Below are positions 24,200 through 39,100 of a stretch of DNA of 64,000 nucleotides, in pieces. The position numbers were made by a program, and so were the translations under genes. Origin of the DNA: Tanytarsus gracilentus (lineage: Eukaryota; Arthropoda; Insecta; Diptera; Chironomidae). How positions within the stretch are numbered: position 1 is the stretch's first letter; every line of letters starts with the position of its first letter. Below the pieces are notes generated by a model. The model was not told the origin of the DNA. It did no database searches and saw nothing but the letters and a program-made list of their open reading frames with translations. The stretch covers positions 1,510,501 to 1,574,500 of the forward strand of contig JAXRKN010000045.1 in assembly GCA_038502055.1 (NCBI GenBank), given 5' to 3'.

Positions 24200-27100
24200 G
24201 TATGTTTCACCTATTATTCTACTTATATAAGTCGCGTGTGTGTTAAATTTCTTTTGGTCTCAGGTATGATGAGATCAAGAGAAATGAGCATTATTAAAGT
24301 AAACTCTTACTTTCACTCACGAGTTGCTGGCGCGCTGTGTGCTCAATGTTACCATCGCGGCCAACTGTATGAGTGTGATTTCCACATTGAGAAAATTATA
24401 AAATAAATAAATTCGTGAAAGTTTCGTTCGCTCTCACCTCCCTTGAAAATCGGCTAAATTTCAAGTAGAAATCGATAATGGCTTGTTGATTGCCTTTAAA
24501 AAAACTTTTAATGGCATTGTCACACTTGATGAGTGTGTAAATTATGTTTTACAACATCAAGAGCATATCGCTTTTGTGGTCACTGCTGAAAGTACTTCCT
24601 TATTCCGAATAACCAATGCTATACACCTCGATTTACCCGATTGCGCTTTACACGCCAACGAGCTTGATTTTTTTTCTCAATGCAATAATCCTAGGCCATC
24701 CAGAAGGGAAGTCGTTAAACAATTGATTTTATATTTTTTTCGTAAACTAAATCGAATCAACCTCGATGAAGATGAATGACAGTTCCATGGCTTTATAATG
24801 AGCATCGAGAATTACATGCGCCTAGTTGTAAAACGAGATTTCGCACAATTTTTCCAGTTTCTTGTCTTCTATATTTAGTCGCTTTATGCTTATCGGCCGA
24901 GGTAATCGAGACGAGTGTTCATTGACTGGGCAAGAACTCACCAGCACCACCTCGAATGTGAATTGTGTTCAGCATAAATTTCTTCTTTCGTTCTCATTAA
25001 TTTTTCTCTCTCTAGAAAAAATAATAAAATCGTTTGTTACTGATCCGCTTAACGAGGCAACAAACCGATTCAGTCTTGAGAGTCTCTTTTTTTCTGCGCT
25101 CATATATATATAAATGATGATCAGTTGCGAAAGAAATGAAGGAAAAGCAGAAATAATGTGAAGAAGATTCTCGCGATTCTGTCTGATTCTTCTTCTCTTT
25201 GGCTTTGCTAAAGACCTTGACAAAGGGTCATTTAGAATCATTCACCGTGTGTTTGCGCATTTAAAAAGAATGAAAAAGAAATATAGAAAGAAGAATTGGC
25301 AAAAGCAAGAGCGAGAGAGAGAGAGATCATGAAGAAATAAATATGGATGAAAAAGAAGGCAAAAAAATTGTCGATAAATTCAGAGCGTGTTGCGAGGAAT
25401 GGAACAAAAAACATTCTAACTTCTTTCTTTCCTCTTTCATTATATTCGTTTCGTTAACACTCTTTTTTTTCGCGACCATTGCACATTTTCATCTGATCAG
25501 ATATTTATCATCGAACTAACCGGAGGATTTTTGAACCCATCAAGGCTATTTGATGAGACTTTCAACTGACATTTCATATCGTGTCTCTCTCTTTTTTCGC
25601 ATACAAATTCGCGTCTGATGATGGCGATAATCCGACAAAATCGTTCCCAAAATCTCAATTTCAAAACGAGCAAAAAAGCGTTGCGAGCTCGATCGTTTCA
25701 ATAATTGGTGCGTAAATAATGCTGTTGCTACTTCAACTCTTTATAATATATGTGAGCATCTTTTTAGTTTTCCAAGTAGCACTCCGTAATAGATGATGGT
25801 GAAAATTTTCATTTCATGCGAAAAGCTAGCGAGAGTGAGATTAGATTATTATATGAGTGTACTTACGCACTTTATGGGTGATGATGAATTCTTGAAAAAA
25901 ATTAATCCGATGGGATTAAAACTTTGACGTTGATGATTTAAATTTATATAAAAATTGTAAGCAAATAAAACTTCAAAATATTTTTTACGAATCCTTCAAT
26001 GTCATCCCAAATTATTGTTATCATTTCGTTCACATTTTTTTGCTTTCGCAATCTGGAAAGCCGCAATTAGATATCGCGATAAATTTTGTGTACATTTCTC
26101 ACGCGCAGCAATTAAACTCACAAAAAAAAAGATTTTTGCATAAGTTATTTTGCGAAGGTGAAATTGCTTTTAATAATATTTTTTTCTTACAAAATTCACT
26201 TTCAAATTTTTTTAATTCAAAATTCATATTGCAAAAAAATCCTCTCACGAATTGATTTCTTTTTTCTCCATCATTTTTTCATTCGAAAAGAGGTGATTTG
26301 TAATTTTTCTGGTTGGTAATTGGCGAGGCCTCCTGTCGACACCGTACGAATGAGATGAAATTCACCCAATCACCTCACTAAATGCCATTGTGCTACCACC
26401 GCTGTCGACGAGAGAAGGAGGTGAACGTGCATGAGAGACACTTTAGAGAGTTGTCGCATTTGCACTTTCACTCGTTCGCTGGTGTCAAAACAAAACAAAA
26501 ACCTCACAGTCAATAAGCAATAACAATGAGCAAAGAAGAAGAAGAAGTAATGCTCATAAAGCAACACAATTTATATTTTTTTTCGTTAATTCGTTCATAT
26601 AATCTAGCAAAGTGTGTCAATGAAACAGAAAAAAAATTAAAATTGTTCATATTCATAGACCTCCGAAAAAAAAGTCAGCAGCAGAGCTACTACGGAGAGT
26701 TATTCACACACACACACACACGTTTGTTGAATGTGTTTGTCGTTCTCAATAATATTCCAATGACTAATGGTTGTATGCGTTACTTTTTCTCTCTTTCTCT
26801 CGAGCTTAAACGAAAATATTATGAGAAACATCGCCAACATTTTTTTTATATGTATATATCTTAAACTTCTTCTATGACACAGAGCGAACCAAAACACATT
26901 TTAGTATTTATGGTGAAAATCTCATTAATCTTCCTAATGCACGTTTTCCCCCCTCGAAAATGTACAAAATGTTTCCCATTCAGGACAGGGACATTGCTTA
27001 CTCTAAATTATGATAAAATAGAAGTGCAATCAATATATATGAGAAAATTTAGTTCACATCACTAATTTGCTAATTGTGTGAGAATGTGATAAGCGCACAA

Positions 27101-30100
27101 ATAAATAAATGAGAGCGTGACATCTAAAAAATACAATGATGAAATGCACGATAAAAATCAATTTTTGATTACGAAGTGCGTACGAATGTGTGCGATATAT
27201 ATTTTCGTTACAGTCAATTTTGATAAAATAGTTAAAAAATTTTATTGAGCTCTATCAATTTCGAGAGCGCGCTCTGTGCGAACGGTGTCATTGTCATTAA
27301 AAGTTTCGAATGTTTTTATGCTGCGCGTTTAGTTGTGTACGTAAAAGGCCATCACCATGTGCTCTTTATCTACAATTTTTCCTACCCTCTCACATTCACT
27401 CACTCCCTACCTATAACTTACTCTAGAAAACATATTCTCGGTAATGTGAAATTTAGGTGGATAGCATTTAGCATGCGCACGGTGTAACAGCAACAAATTC
27501 ATGTACAGATTGCCTGTTGTTATGGAATGAGAGAGAGAGATGAGCAACAACATGAGCTGACTTTGCCTGAAGGGGATTTCAATGAGAATATAAATGGTTG
27601 TATTTTTTGGCAATCGAGAAACAAGACGAAAATCTCTAGGTTGGGGATCTGATCGGAGTATTCAAATAAATTTCACTTTCAAGGCACAAATCCTCTCTCA
27701 CTCCTCACTCCTCTCGGCTTTGGCAGTCGATGGAAACTTTGTTGCCATGAGAATTGAGACACAAAATTATAGATGTAGAGTTCTTAATATTTCGTGGGGT
27801 GAAATGAGCGCAGATGAAATTAATTCAACGTATATGTGGCAACAGTTCATAGCTCCTTTGTCCCATTTTCAATTTACGCACACAAAAAGAGGTTTAATGA
27901 CAGTCAACAAACGAGAAAGGAGAAAAAAATCGTTAAATGACAAATTTTTAAATCACGTCATTCGTTAATTTCTCAGCCATTGCACTTGTGCGCTTAATAT
28001 TCATATCCTTTTAACAATGTTCATGCAAAATACTCACTTTGAACTCCCTTTACGAAGCGAAAAAACGTTCGTCCATGAACGACGATGGAAGCTCGACTTG
28101 ACTCGAGTGGATGTTCTGCTTTTATTATTATTGTTTGCACTTTTTTTTCGTATATATCGGGTTGAACGAAAGAGAGAGAAAAAGTTGCGGTTATAACGTA
28201 TCTGCAAATTGGTATGATGATCCCATCTAGTCATTAACCGTCTGCACTTCTCTCCTTGGCGAATGAATGCTATCATTATAAAAAGTCATGCGACAGTTTA
28301 TGCAAAAAAGTAACATTTAGAGTAAATTGTAAGCAGACGTTCGGGAGAGGGTAAAAGTAAATAAAATCGCAGGGACATTTGGTAAAAATACTCTAAACTC
28401 ACAAAATGTGAGGAAAGGCAAAAGGATGAATATTTGATGCTATGAGGGTGGTCCGACAAATATACACAAAATTCTCTCTCTTCCTCGCTCATGGCACTAA
28501 ATCTTTCTATCGTTTTGTTTGTTGCTGCTCTTTGGTGTCCAATCGGAAAACGTAGGGACCGCACACATAACATATTATTCTTTCCACACATTCCCTCTAT
28601 ATAGAGTCTATTCGGCATGGAAAATTGTTTACTGTAGCCAGGTATTTTTTTTTAAAGTCAGAGAAAATCGATAATCGACGAAAATATGCAAATATATTTA
28701 ATTTTTTCTTAATTTGACCGTTTAAAGCTATTTTAGAAAATATTTTTTAATAAATCTCTTATGACATTGAACAAAAATACATTCGATCATGCCCATAAGC
28801 TGATTTCATCCTTTTAATAATAATTCATCATCGCATCTCCTTCAACCAAAAGCTTTAAACAAAAAAAAAGAGTATATAAAATCGATTATGGGAACGTGAA
28901 CGGAATTGTTTGACCTTGCAGTATTACAAATACATTTGTATGGTATTTACACAAAAGAAAAAAATCTAGCATTTGCCTCTCATCACAATTCTCCGCACAT
29001 GATTAATTATCATAAAATACATTGTGATCATCATCATCGGTATATGTTATTCGTGTCATGTGCTCTCAATAACTTCTTCTGCTTCACTTCGCCTCAAATG
29101 GTTAATGTAGTGTTTCACTTCCTGATGACCACAAGTGGATATGATAAATGTTTCATCTCAATACCACACAGATGAAATAAAAATTAATTTTATTTCAATT
29201 TGTAAATTACATTTTTATAGCCAGCAATTACAAGAAAAGTAGTTTTATGGAGTGTAGATTTTACTTCTCTCCTAAATGATGGTCCATAAAGTAAAAATAT
29301 TTGCTGAGTGACTTGACATAAATTAATTAATGTGCGCGCATGATAAAAACGCGATCGATGTGGGTCAAATGTGTAGTTTTCTAAGGTATTGCCTAGGCAG
29401 TGAGTGAGAGGTGGAGACGAGCAATTAGCGAAAAATTTTGAGCTCAATTAAAAAGCGATTAATAACTCAGTAATAATTTCTTCTTCGTATTTTCTATGAT
29501 GTGGTAAATCTTTATAATTAACATACTTTTCATTTATATATTTTTTACGTATTTACAATTCATCAACGAACTCAATCTCTCCAATTTTCACCGCCACCAA
29601 AAACACCTCTAAAAATAACAATTAAATGTTGCTAGAAAATAAAAATTGAATACATATATCGCGATTAGATTATTGCCATTGTTCAGCAGCACCAACCTAA
29701 TCATTAAACGATAATCAGACACCTCAATTCTCTTCTTTCACTCACTCACTCTATAGAGCTCAAAGGCCTCATTTGAAGGCAAAAAGAATCTGGTAAGCGT
29801 GTTAGATTTATTAACTTAATAGCTTGTCAAGAGTGCGAACACAAATTTTTGCAACAACAATATTCAGCAACGCCCGTAGTCTAAAAATTAAAAGAAAAAA
29901 AAATGCCGAGACAAGGTCATCAAAAAAATAAAAATTGTATGTATGGCGTGCAAAATACATAGAAAAGAGTTTTTAAATATATTTTTTTCAAATACAAGCT
30001 TAAAAAGCTATAACAAGTAACATGTGATAATGATTGCTGATGAATAAATATGGGGTCCGAGTGAATGTATTGAGAGAGATTAATTTGGTGAAATTTTCAG

Positions 30101-33100
30101 ATTTCATTTCAATGTTAAAAATAATTTTTTCAATCGCGGAAGAATTTTTTTCTCTAAATAATAAGCAACAGCACTTCCTAAATAAAATTAAAAATTCAAG
30201 GATAAAATCTACGTCATTAGTAAGTGAGAGAGTGAGTGAGAGGCGTGTGCGCTGTAATTAATGTGATTAAGTAAATTCCGTTAAAAACAAACAGGGGCTG
30301 GAAACTGGTTTGCAAAAAATAGAAAAAATAGATGTGATTAAAATTATAAACTTCCATAAATTATATAAATTTTTAAATATTAAAAAAATTAAAAGCAAAT
30401 TTTCTAACTTCTGAAATTAAATTTTCACAAAAGTTCGAGATAGAGGAAAAGTTCAAGGACATTATCGGGCTTGTAGCATGTGAAAGAAGAATGAAACGCA
30501 GACAGAATATGAAGAAGAGTCTCCTTGAGAACGAATGCATGAGGTCAGAGAGAAAATCAATTTTTCCTTTCACATAATTTTCCAATAGCATATAGAACTT
30601 CAAGTTTATCTATCTCTTGATTCTACACTCATAAAGACGTCTCGCCGCATCAATTCGTCAATTCGCTCGTTGAACTTTTTTCTCCGAACCCCTCTCAAAT
30701 GTCATGACTTTTTGGGTTGCTCGAGTGGCTTTTAATTAAATTAACAGAAAGACGGTTCAAGGTTAATCCCTTTCGAAATTTATCGTGTAAACGCTCTTCA
30801 GTGGATTGACACACGAAGTTCACTTGTCGTGAATAATTTCCACTCGACTCACTGGAAATTGACCGAACAAAATGCGCACACAAAATTTTACATTGTTGTT
30901 CTATGACGAAGCTCGATGATGGCATATGAAGGTGAAATCAGTCAAAAAAAATGTTTCTGATTATGGGCACTCAGCGAGTTCTGTTCAAGGTCGTCGTCCT
31001 GCTGATAAAAGAAAAATTATTGTCAGCGATAAGGCGAATACAAGACATCAATCATGCGCGGCTTTTAATTCCTGCTATGCTGCCCTTGACGCACAATTGC
31101 TCTTCTAATGATTGTCGTCAGTTTGGGAAAGCCTTGACCCTGGACGTCATTTATGAGCTACATGCTTATATTTTTTAACCAACTGATGTATGTATTTTTT
31201 GTCTCTGTCGTTGTACAAGAATTTTAGCGTTCAGAATGTCAAAGCCGCAGACAAAATTTTTGATTTATATATTTTTGCGATGTGTGTAGCATGTGGAACT
31301 TAAAAAGCAATGAAGGTCGTCGATAAATTTAATTATCAGCTTTTTTTATCACATCTTTTCATGCTACATTTTCTAAACCTAATGATTTATACAGGAAATC
31401 GATGTATTGATCTAGAATAGTTTGTACTGGAGCCAATAAAAATCAATGAGCGAGGTTCTTGAGTGCTTCTCAAGGTTCTCACTTCCATATTTAAACAATC
31501 TCATTTAATATTTATTGTCATCTGATCTGTGTTGGTGGTGAAGATATATATTTTTTTGATCTTTTTTGATCGTCATAAATTGTCTGCGATGCCGCATCAT
31601 CTATACGATCGCATATATATGAGACTTGGCAAAATGTGCAAATTTTCCGTTCGCTCTCGGTTGGAGAATGTCAAATAAAAGTCTCAGACTTTTCTCACTG
31701 TTGTTGTTCCTCCACGTGCACCCTCTAAATGTCTCTCTTTCTCTCTCTCTCTCTCTCTCATCTCTGTAACTGTATGCATGCTCGTGTATAGCTCGCTCGA
31801 GTTCCGCATTAAAAAACTTCTTCTTCTCACTTACATCGGTCGACATATTATATTTTAATGAAATGTTTATTTTTTCTATAAAATTCACGAAGCAATAAAA
31901 CGAACGCTATACAGGGGTTTGAGAGAGTGCTCAACATTTTTATATAAGCGAATCTTTCTCTTTTATCGTCTTCCTCATTTTATTATTGTTGTCAGGGCAT
32001 GGTGAAATTCACGAAGCAACGAATGTACATAAGTGGGTGGATAAAGCAATTTATTGCGAAAAAAATGAGATGATCGAATGCTGAGTGAATTATTGAATCT
32101 TTATAAGCTCAAGTCGAGATAATAAATTTTGAATTCTCTGACATGCTCGTTATTGTTTCGAGAAATCGAATTGACTTGAAAAATAATGATCACTGAAATA
32201 TTGAAGTAAATTTAACTTTTGTCCGCTAAAACAAAATTTGTAATTTATATTCTTTAGAGCCTAAATTTCCGTTAAAGTTTTTTTTTTAATTTCCATTTTT
32301 TTTAAAATCCGATAAAAACTATACACACGCACGATCTCATTAAAATTGTCACACTCGTCACCAATAAAAAAATAAAAATTGAAAAGGAGGAAGAAGGAAA
32401 ACAGAGCGACACTAGTATGGAAAGTAAATTGAACATGAATGGGAAAGTTTAATTTGAAATTGTCATGAACTTCCACTTTCGCTCCGACGCGTCGATCACG
32501 TCGTGTGCCACTTGGAGGAGCGTCTGATTGAAAAATTTAATTTAATTGAAAGCTTGAGCTTGGGCTGAGATTAAATTTTTTAAATGACAATTTTCCCTTG
32601 CTGCATTTCATAAGCCTAAGAATATATTTATGCATCAAGATGTAACACTTTTCTCTCTCTCTCTCTCTCTTTCTCATTCAAAATAATTAAGTAGAATGGA
32701 ATTGAAAGACAGTTCAATTTATTATGTTATGGAAAAGAGAAATAAAAAGAGAAAAGGTGAAATGATGAAAGTTTCATGGTTTTCGTGGAGGCACACAAAG
32801 AGTGAAACTCTAACTCTCTCCAATTGTTACACACAAAACTCTTTTCTCGAGAAAATCATCTCATAAATCTTGAATTCAATTGTTAAACATCGTGTCGGAA
32901 TTAATTAGCTCTCTCGCGAAAATAAAGAAAGAGAATGGCAATGTTGAGATGCTACCGAAATGATTATGCGATTGCATAACCGCAACATGATCGATTCCAA
33001 ACTGCCCCGCAGCTGTTGATAATGCAAATTTATTCCGACTATTGAATTTCGGACACACAAAGCCAAATATTTAAATTTTTGTGGGTCAAAGTTTTTTTTT

Positions 33101-36100
33101 TGCTTTGATATTTCATTGAGGTCGGTTATTTGTGATGGTGATCGTTCATTTTCTCTCATCGCTCGCGTCCCTTGTCATCACAAGCAAGGCAATTCAATGA
33201 TCATCAACGGCGGCAGCAACAGCATATGATTAGACATACATTTTTTTCATTCATCGCATCGTAGCTGTAGACTTTTCGCCTCGACACACATTTAAAAATT
33301 AAAAAAGAGATTGAGAAATTATGGATTTGGTTTACGAAATCGCCTCGATGCGATGCATTTTCGATATGAACTGAAATGTGTGTCGTTAAAGTTACTAAAA
33401 GTGAACTTACACTTTCACTGCATGCATTATTTATTTAATTTCGTGCCTTTCTCTTTCGATAATTTTTTTTCGGGCTATAAAAAATTGAATTTTTAAAATT
33501 CAGTTACAAAAAACTGCTCTATTCTACTGCCTCGCTTTTAAAATCTGATTTTTCTTCTCAACCACTCGCCAAATGCCTGATTGCACTTCAGTTATAGCGG
33601 AATGGCTTTTGAGACCATTTACGATATAAATTTTATCTTTCGGTGCTTATCGGACATGAATGTGAAAAGTGAAAATATTAGTTGGAATTTCTATCCATTG
33701 ATTTGCCTTAAGATGTAAAATGCAGATAAATTTTGTGATATAATAATTTCTATAAAATCGCTCAATTTCAATGTGAAACAATTTTAATTTCCATGCACAT
33801 AAATTCAGACAGATTTGAATTGCTAAAGTAGCATGTTATGCAAGCTCGTGCAAAAGAAAGGCAATAAAATTTAAAAAGAGAAATTTGCGCTTGATGTACT
33901 TCCTCTCTCACTCTGCACACTTTTTTTTATATTAATCCAAAACTGTCTTGAGAGGGAGGGAAAGATGATTATGATGTAACAATTTATAATTCGAAAACTC
34001 ATAAAGAGCGGCGCGCTGATTGTGCAACTTCAATAAAGTGATAAATTAATTTCACCGCTCGTCAACGATGTCAACGGCAAGCGAACGCGATGATGTGAAG
34101 GTGAAAAAACAATTAAAAAGAATGGCAGAGAGTTACACCTCCTTGTGAGTGTGTGTTTCGTTGAGCAAGTCGTATGTATCATTGGCGATTGCCTCGTGCT
34201 CAATTTTATGTTTGAAGTAAAAGTCACGTTTTTGGAAGTATATGGTCGAAAGTCATTTTTTGCTCTCATCGCGCCATAGTGAGAGCGTTAATTTTTAATT
34301 CCATCATGATGAAAACATAATCGAGTAACTTTCTACTGGTTTTCCCATCATCACTGCCAGAGTGGTGTCAATAAATGAGCGTATTTAAAAACATAATTAA
34401 TTTGTCCATAAAGCTCGCGCTATTCATTCGAGGGTTTAAATAGATTTAACTCATTTTGCCTATGCAGCAGCAGGGGAGTAAAAACGAGATATTTTACTAA
34501 ATCAATTCATGTTACTATAATTAAATATTTAAAAATTTATTTGATTTAGTATTAACTTAAAATCTAGTGTCAACCCCTGATTATAAATAAATAAATATTT
34601 TTTGCGGTTACTGAAATCCTTCGAATATTTTTTCTTGCCTGCACGTTGATGATGGAAGGCTGTAAATGTGACTTGAGTGTGCATCCTTGAAAGATCTTCT
34701 CTCATGTTGGCATGGAGATAGGTCTTTCGTAGGAATTCAAGCAAGGATTATAAAAAGCGGAAAGAGGATGAAAGTTTGACACACATTTAGACTGTTGGCA
34801 GCTCTTTATATGCGGAGAAAGTATCTCTTATACAAACTTTATGAAGAGAAGTTCTTATGCTCAGGTAGTTACGATTCGAGGTCAGAAAAAATCCCATCAA
34901 AACCCTCCAACTAGGTCGACATCTCTTCCTAAAAGAGAAGCAGGCAATTTTTAGTTCGTATATATGCTAAGCACAAAATTCAATCACGAAAATGAATGTA
35001 GATCTAATCTGTCATAGGAATTTTCTTCTCGGCTTTCATCAGATTCCGATGATCATTATTTTCTAATACAAAAGAAGAAAAAATATTGAATTTCATCTCG
35101 TCATCCTGTGTTGCTATCGATTTGATACAACATGAGAAATAAAAATTATCAATCATCCAAGAAATATTTTACCGTGAAAAATGTGATTAAAAGGACCTAC
35201 AAAAAAGTTATTTCACCTCTGGGTTTTCAGCTGTGGCTTTTGATACAATGTGGAGAGTTGAAAATAAATCAAATGAAAAATTAACCAGATGTTCTTGAAG
35301 AAGAAGCCTTTCAGCTTGCTACCAGTTGTGAAAGTGTGTGTAGAAATAGAGAATTAAGGATAAAACTGGGGATGGACTTTTTAAATTATTTTTTTTAATT
35401 TAATTAATTTTAAATTTATGAAAGAATTCTTTAAAAATTTATTTTTCAAATATTATATTTTACACCCCTTTATAAATCTTTTATCCTTACATTCACACAC
35501 CGGAGAGACCTTGTGTGCATTTGTGTGTGGGAGAGAGAAAGATTTCTTTTAAAAAAGAACAATTCTTTGAGTAAGAATAGAAAAAATAACAAGAAATGTT
35601 TTAGGTATAAACTTTTCGCCAAAAATAAGCAACACAAACTCATAAATATTATTTTTTTTAAAACACTCTCAGTCTGTCTCTGATGCTCTTATTGTACGGG
35701 TCAGTTTTAAAGTAAGCTATAATTTATTTTCGAGTGTAACTACTGAAGAGCCCCGAGAATCAGAGGAGAGAGAGAGAGAGAGCGCGCGATTTTAATTAAG
35801 ACATAATTAATGTGAAAATTGCACATAGAAAAAAGAAAGAAAAAGAAATGATAACGAAGATTTGTGGGTGTCGGAAAATAAAGTGCCATTTAATTTAAAT
35901 TAGTCGGTCTTGTGATAATGACGTATTAATGCTGGGAATATTAACTTAGAAAAAATATATATATTTAAATAATGAGCTTCTTATTGCTAAGTGCAGCATT
36001 GGGCAGGTAATAAAAAAAATTATTATTTTTTCCTCCCTCTTATTTTCTGGTTTATAGTCTCTCGTAAAACAAAACGAGGATAGCTGGAAGGATTTTTGTT

Positions 36101-39100
36101 TCACAAACGATAATTTTCTTGAGTTGAGGGATATTACCTTGGGGATGTTTATAAATGTTATTTTATTTCATAAAGAAATTATTGAGAAAATCCCTTTGAT
36201 GAAAATCATCGAGCGAGAAAATTGAGAGCTTTAAGAAAAAGGTTAGAAAAATCTTTGATTAAGTCTCAAAATATTTAAAAGTTCAGAAAACGAATCATCA
36301 TGATTAATAATAAGTTCCGCGACGTTGTAAATTTAATTGAGTGTGTCTCCTTATGAGGGCATTGTTCCGAGTACATTGCACCTTTTTCGCGCTTCTCAAT
36401 ATTCATGTCATGTTAATGAACATCTTTCCTTTGTGACCAGATGATGCTCCGAATGTGTCACAAACAATATATAATTTTTCTTTATTCTACATTCACTTAT
36501 GACAAGAGCAGGTGCTTGAAAAAATTTTAAATGCACACACGCAGCACCGCATGCATGCATCGATGAACAAAATTAATTAAAAGTTCTCTTTTTCTTTCGT
36601 CTCGTTTTCAGATTGCCGGTGGTGAACGAGTGTCCGGCAGGCCAAACTGCTAGAGTTACATCCAACCTGCACTCGTCTAGCAGCAGTACAATGGCAGTAA
36701 GTCGAGTGCCATCACCACCTCTGCCAGAGGTGAATACGCCAGTCGCTGAGAATTGGTGTTATACTCAGGTAAGTCTCAACAATGGCCTTCGGCTATAGAC
36801 AGTGAAATTCGCCACATTCAAATATTTTACGATTCACAATAAAAAATGTCACGTTTTTTTTGCACTCTCAATAAGATGGAGAAAACTAAATGCGCATGAA
36901 CGAACGACGAGTATAGTTGTCATGAATTTTCAAAGTGCAGTCGTTAGACGCGTGTATAGTACGATAGCAAATTTTGCAATGAGAAAAAGAGCTGCATGTG
37001 CAGTATGACATTGAAAAAAAGCACATACACATTGCGAATGTGAATGAGCGAGAGAAGAAACAGTTGATGATGGTGGTGACGAGAGAGCTAAAGACGGGTT
37101 GAGTGCCCTTTTGACTGCGGCGAGTACGCTTGAATGAACTTAAGTTTATTGTTTAAAAAAATTGTTTTTTTAAATTAAATTTAAAAATTCCATTAATAAA
37201 CTCAGAAAATCCGTTAAAATTTTAAAATTTCCACTCGAGATTCTCACATGAGATGACCATTTTCTCTCTCACTCAATGCGAATATTAATAAGATGCGAAT
37301 TGAAGAACAGTTTGTAGATGGTCGATGAACTTTATGTGGTCCGCTTTGAACATTTCTTCAAGAATATAAAAAAAGATCTCTGAATTTTCATTCACGCTGA
37401 AATGTATGATAATTAATCATCTGCCATTTTGAACCATTGTGTCGCATTGTTTTCACACTAAATTAGTCATTCATGGGTGTCGCTTTTTGACCATTTAAGG
37501 ACCACCGTGAAATTTTCCCTGCCTTCTATTTAATTAGAAGGTGGAATCGAATGCAAATTTATGTAACACTTTGAAAGTTTGACAAAAACGTCTCTAGTTG
37601 TGTCACATTCAATTTCTATTGCGCTTTAAATATCCAGTCTAGTGGAAAGAACTCATGAGTTGAAATAGTTATCGAGCATTGAACTCTCACGTATAAATTT
37701 CATCAAAAGTGGTGTGCGCGATATAAATATATATATGTATATACAAAACAACAAGTTCAGTCGGTGAAAAGAACATCAAGCGAGAATTAAAAATTAAATA
37801 ATTTTTTCATTCGTCCGTTGAGCGATCGAGAATAATTTTTGATGTGTTGTGGGAAATTTCAATATTTTATCATTCTCACATTACATTTCTCAAGCATAAA
37901 GAAGGAGAAATTTATTTACGGTCAAATCGTAAGCATTTTAAAACACATCAAAGCTGTATATCATTCATTATATGATGGGTGTGTATGCTTTAAGATAAAG
38001 TTACAAACTTAAAAGAAAGGAAATGGTTGCAATTCTTTAAAAGCCACAAACTGAAGCCTTACTTTGACCTCAATGAAGAAAGGGATGGACACTCTTGATT
38101 GTTTTTTAAATACCATATTTAATTACCTCAACCGTGCGTTAATTGATTTCCTTTCGTTATACCCCGATGAACCACGCCACGGTGTTTGTTAAATGATGAT
38201 GGGTGAGTTTAAGAACCTCATCAAAATGGAAACAGTTCTTTTTCGGATATTTCCGTTGCAGACAACATTGAAAAATGAACAAATGAAATAAAAAGAACTT
38301 ATTTGTCTGCGTCTTTGCTTTTATAGATTGAATTTATTTTATTTCTCAACTTTTACTCAACTGAAAAATTTCTTCATTTCGTCTTTATGAGAAACAATAA
38401 AAATAGAAGAACAAATCTCAAAAGATCGACTCTCGAATGTGAATGACCTGACCCGATGTGCTCTCTCACTTCTTCTTAGCATAGTTCTTATTTCCATTTT
38501 TTTATACCATCATTATTATTAACTACCATCATCGCTTCGCCGGTGCTTTCTTATTATTTAATGTATGTAAGAATGTTACGGATGAAGTTATATTCCATGA
38601 TAATTGTTCTTGGCTCCATAAATTAAAGTGAAATGCTTAGAATTTTGAACTTGGTAAAGTGAATTTCGACCTTGCGGAATGACTTGATAAGCTGGAAACT
38701 GATTAAAGTTCATTTGCTGTTAGTCATTTTCAAGGTGATTCTCTTCTTCTTCTTTGTTGCTATTCTGCCATGCCAAAGCGGCAATGTTGTGTGTATGTTG
38801 AGTTCATTAGAATTCAAACAACTTCCATTTTTCCAAGTCTTCTCCATGTATGCTTCAAATCACAGAATAGCACAAAGTGGAATAGAGAAAATTGTGGAGG
38901 AATCAAATGTAAAGTACCTGACTCAAGGTCGACCATTGATGAGTCCATGAGCCGGGAGCGAAATGACTGGTTTGTTCTGTTGAGATCATCGACCGACTTG
39001 AAATATTTTTTTTCGTGTTCCTTTACATTCTCGCGGTTGCAGTTGCTGTCATTTTTCCTCAAATATGCGGTTCGAATGTATGATGAGTGCATTTTAAAAA

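Larger units (their letters stand above)
24200..36611. other. rdx: rdx intron 1 (12.4 kb)
   Basis: It is bounded by GTATGT at 24200 and TTTTCAG at 36605-36611. The sequence is AT-rich with many GAGA/CTCT runs, including a CA repeat at 26705-26721, CT repeats at 31731-31761 and 32651-32674, and GA repeats at 25311-25326 and 35766-35782. Open frames at 24447-24779 and 27594-27968 have no recognisable product. Its length suggests room for enhancers, but no specific factor site can be assigned reliably. Confidence 0.7.

Noticed and set aside
27594..27968. 124-codon frame in rdx intron 1
   Set aside because: No recognisable motif and no supporting splice structure; it runs across GA-rich and AT-rich sequence like other chance frames.
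39060..39085. GGTTCGAATG as a tRNA T-loop
   Set aside because: No acceptor stem, D-arm or anticodon arm can be placed around it, and it lies inside the duplicated repeat.
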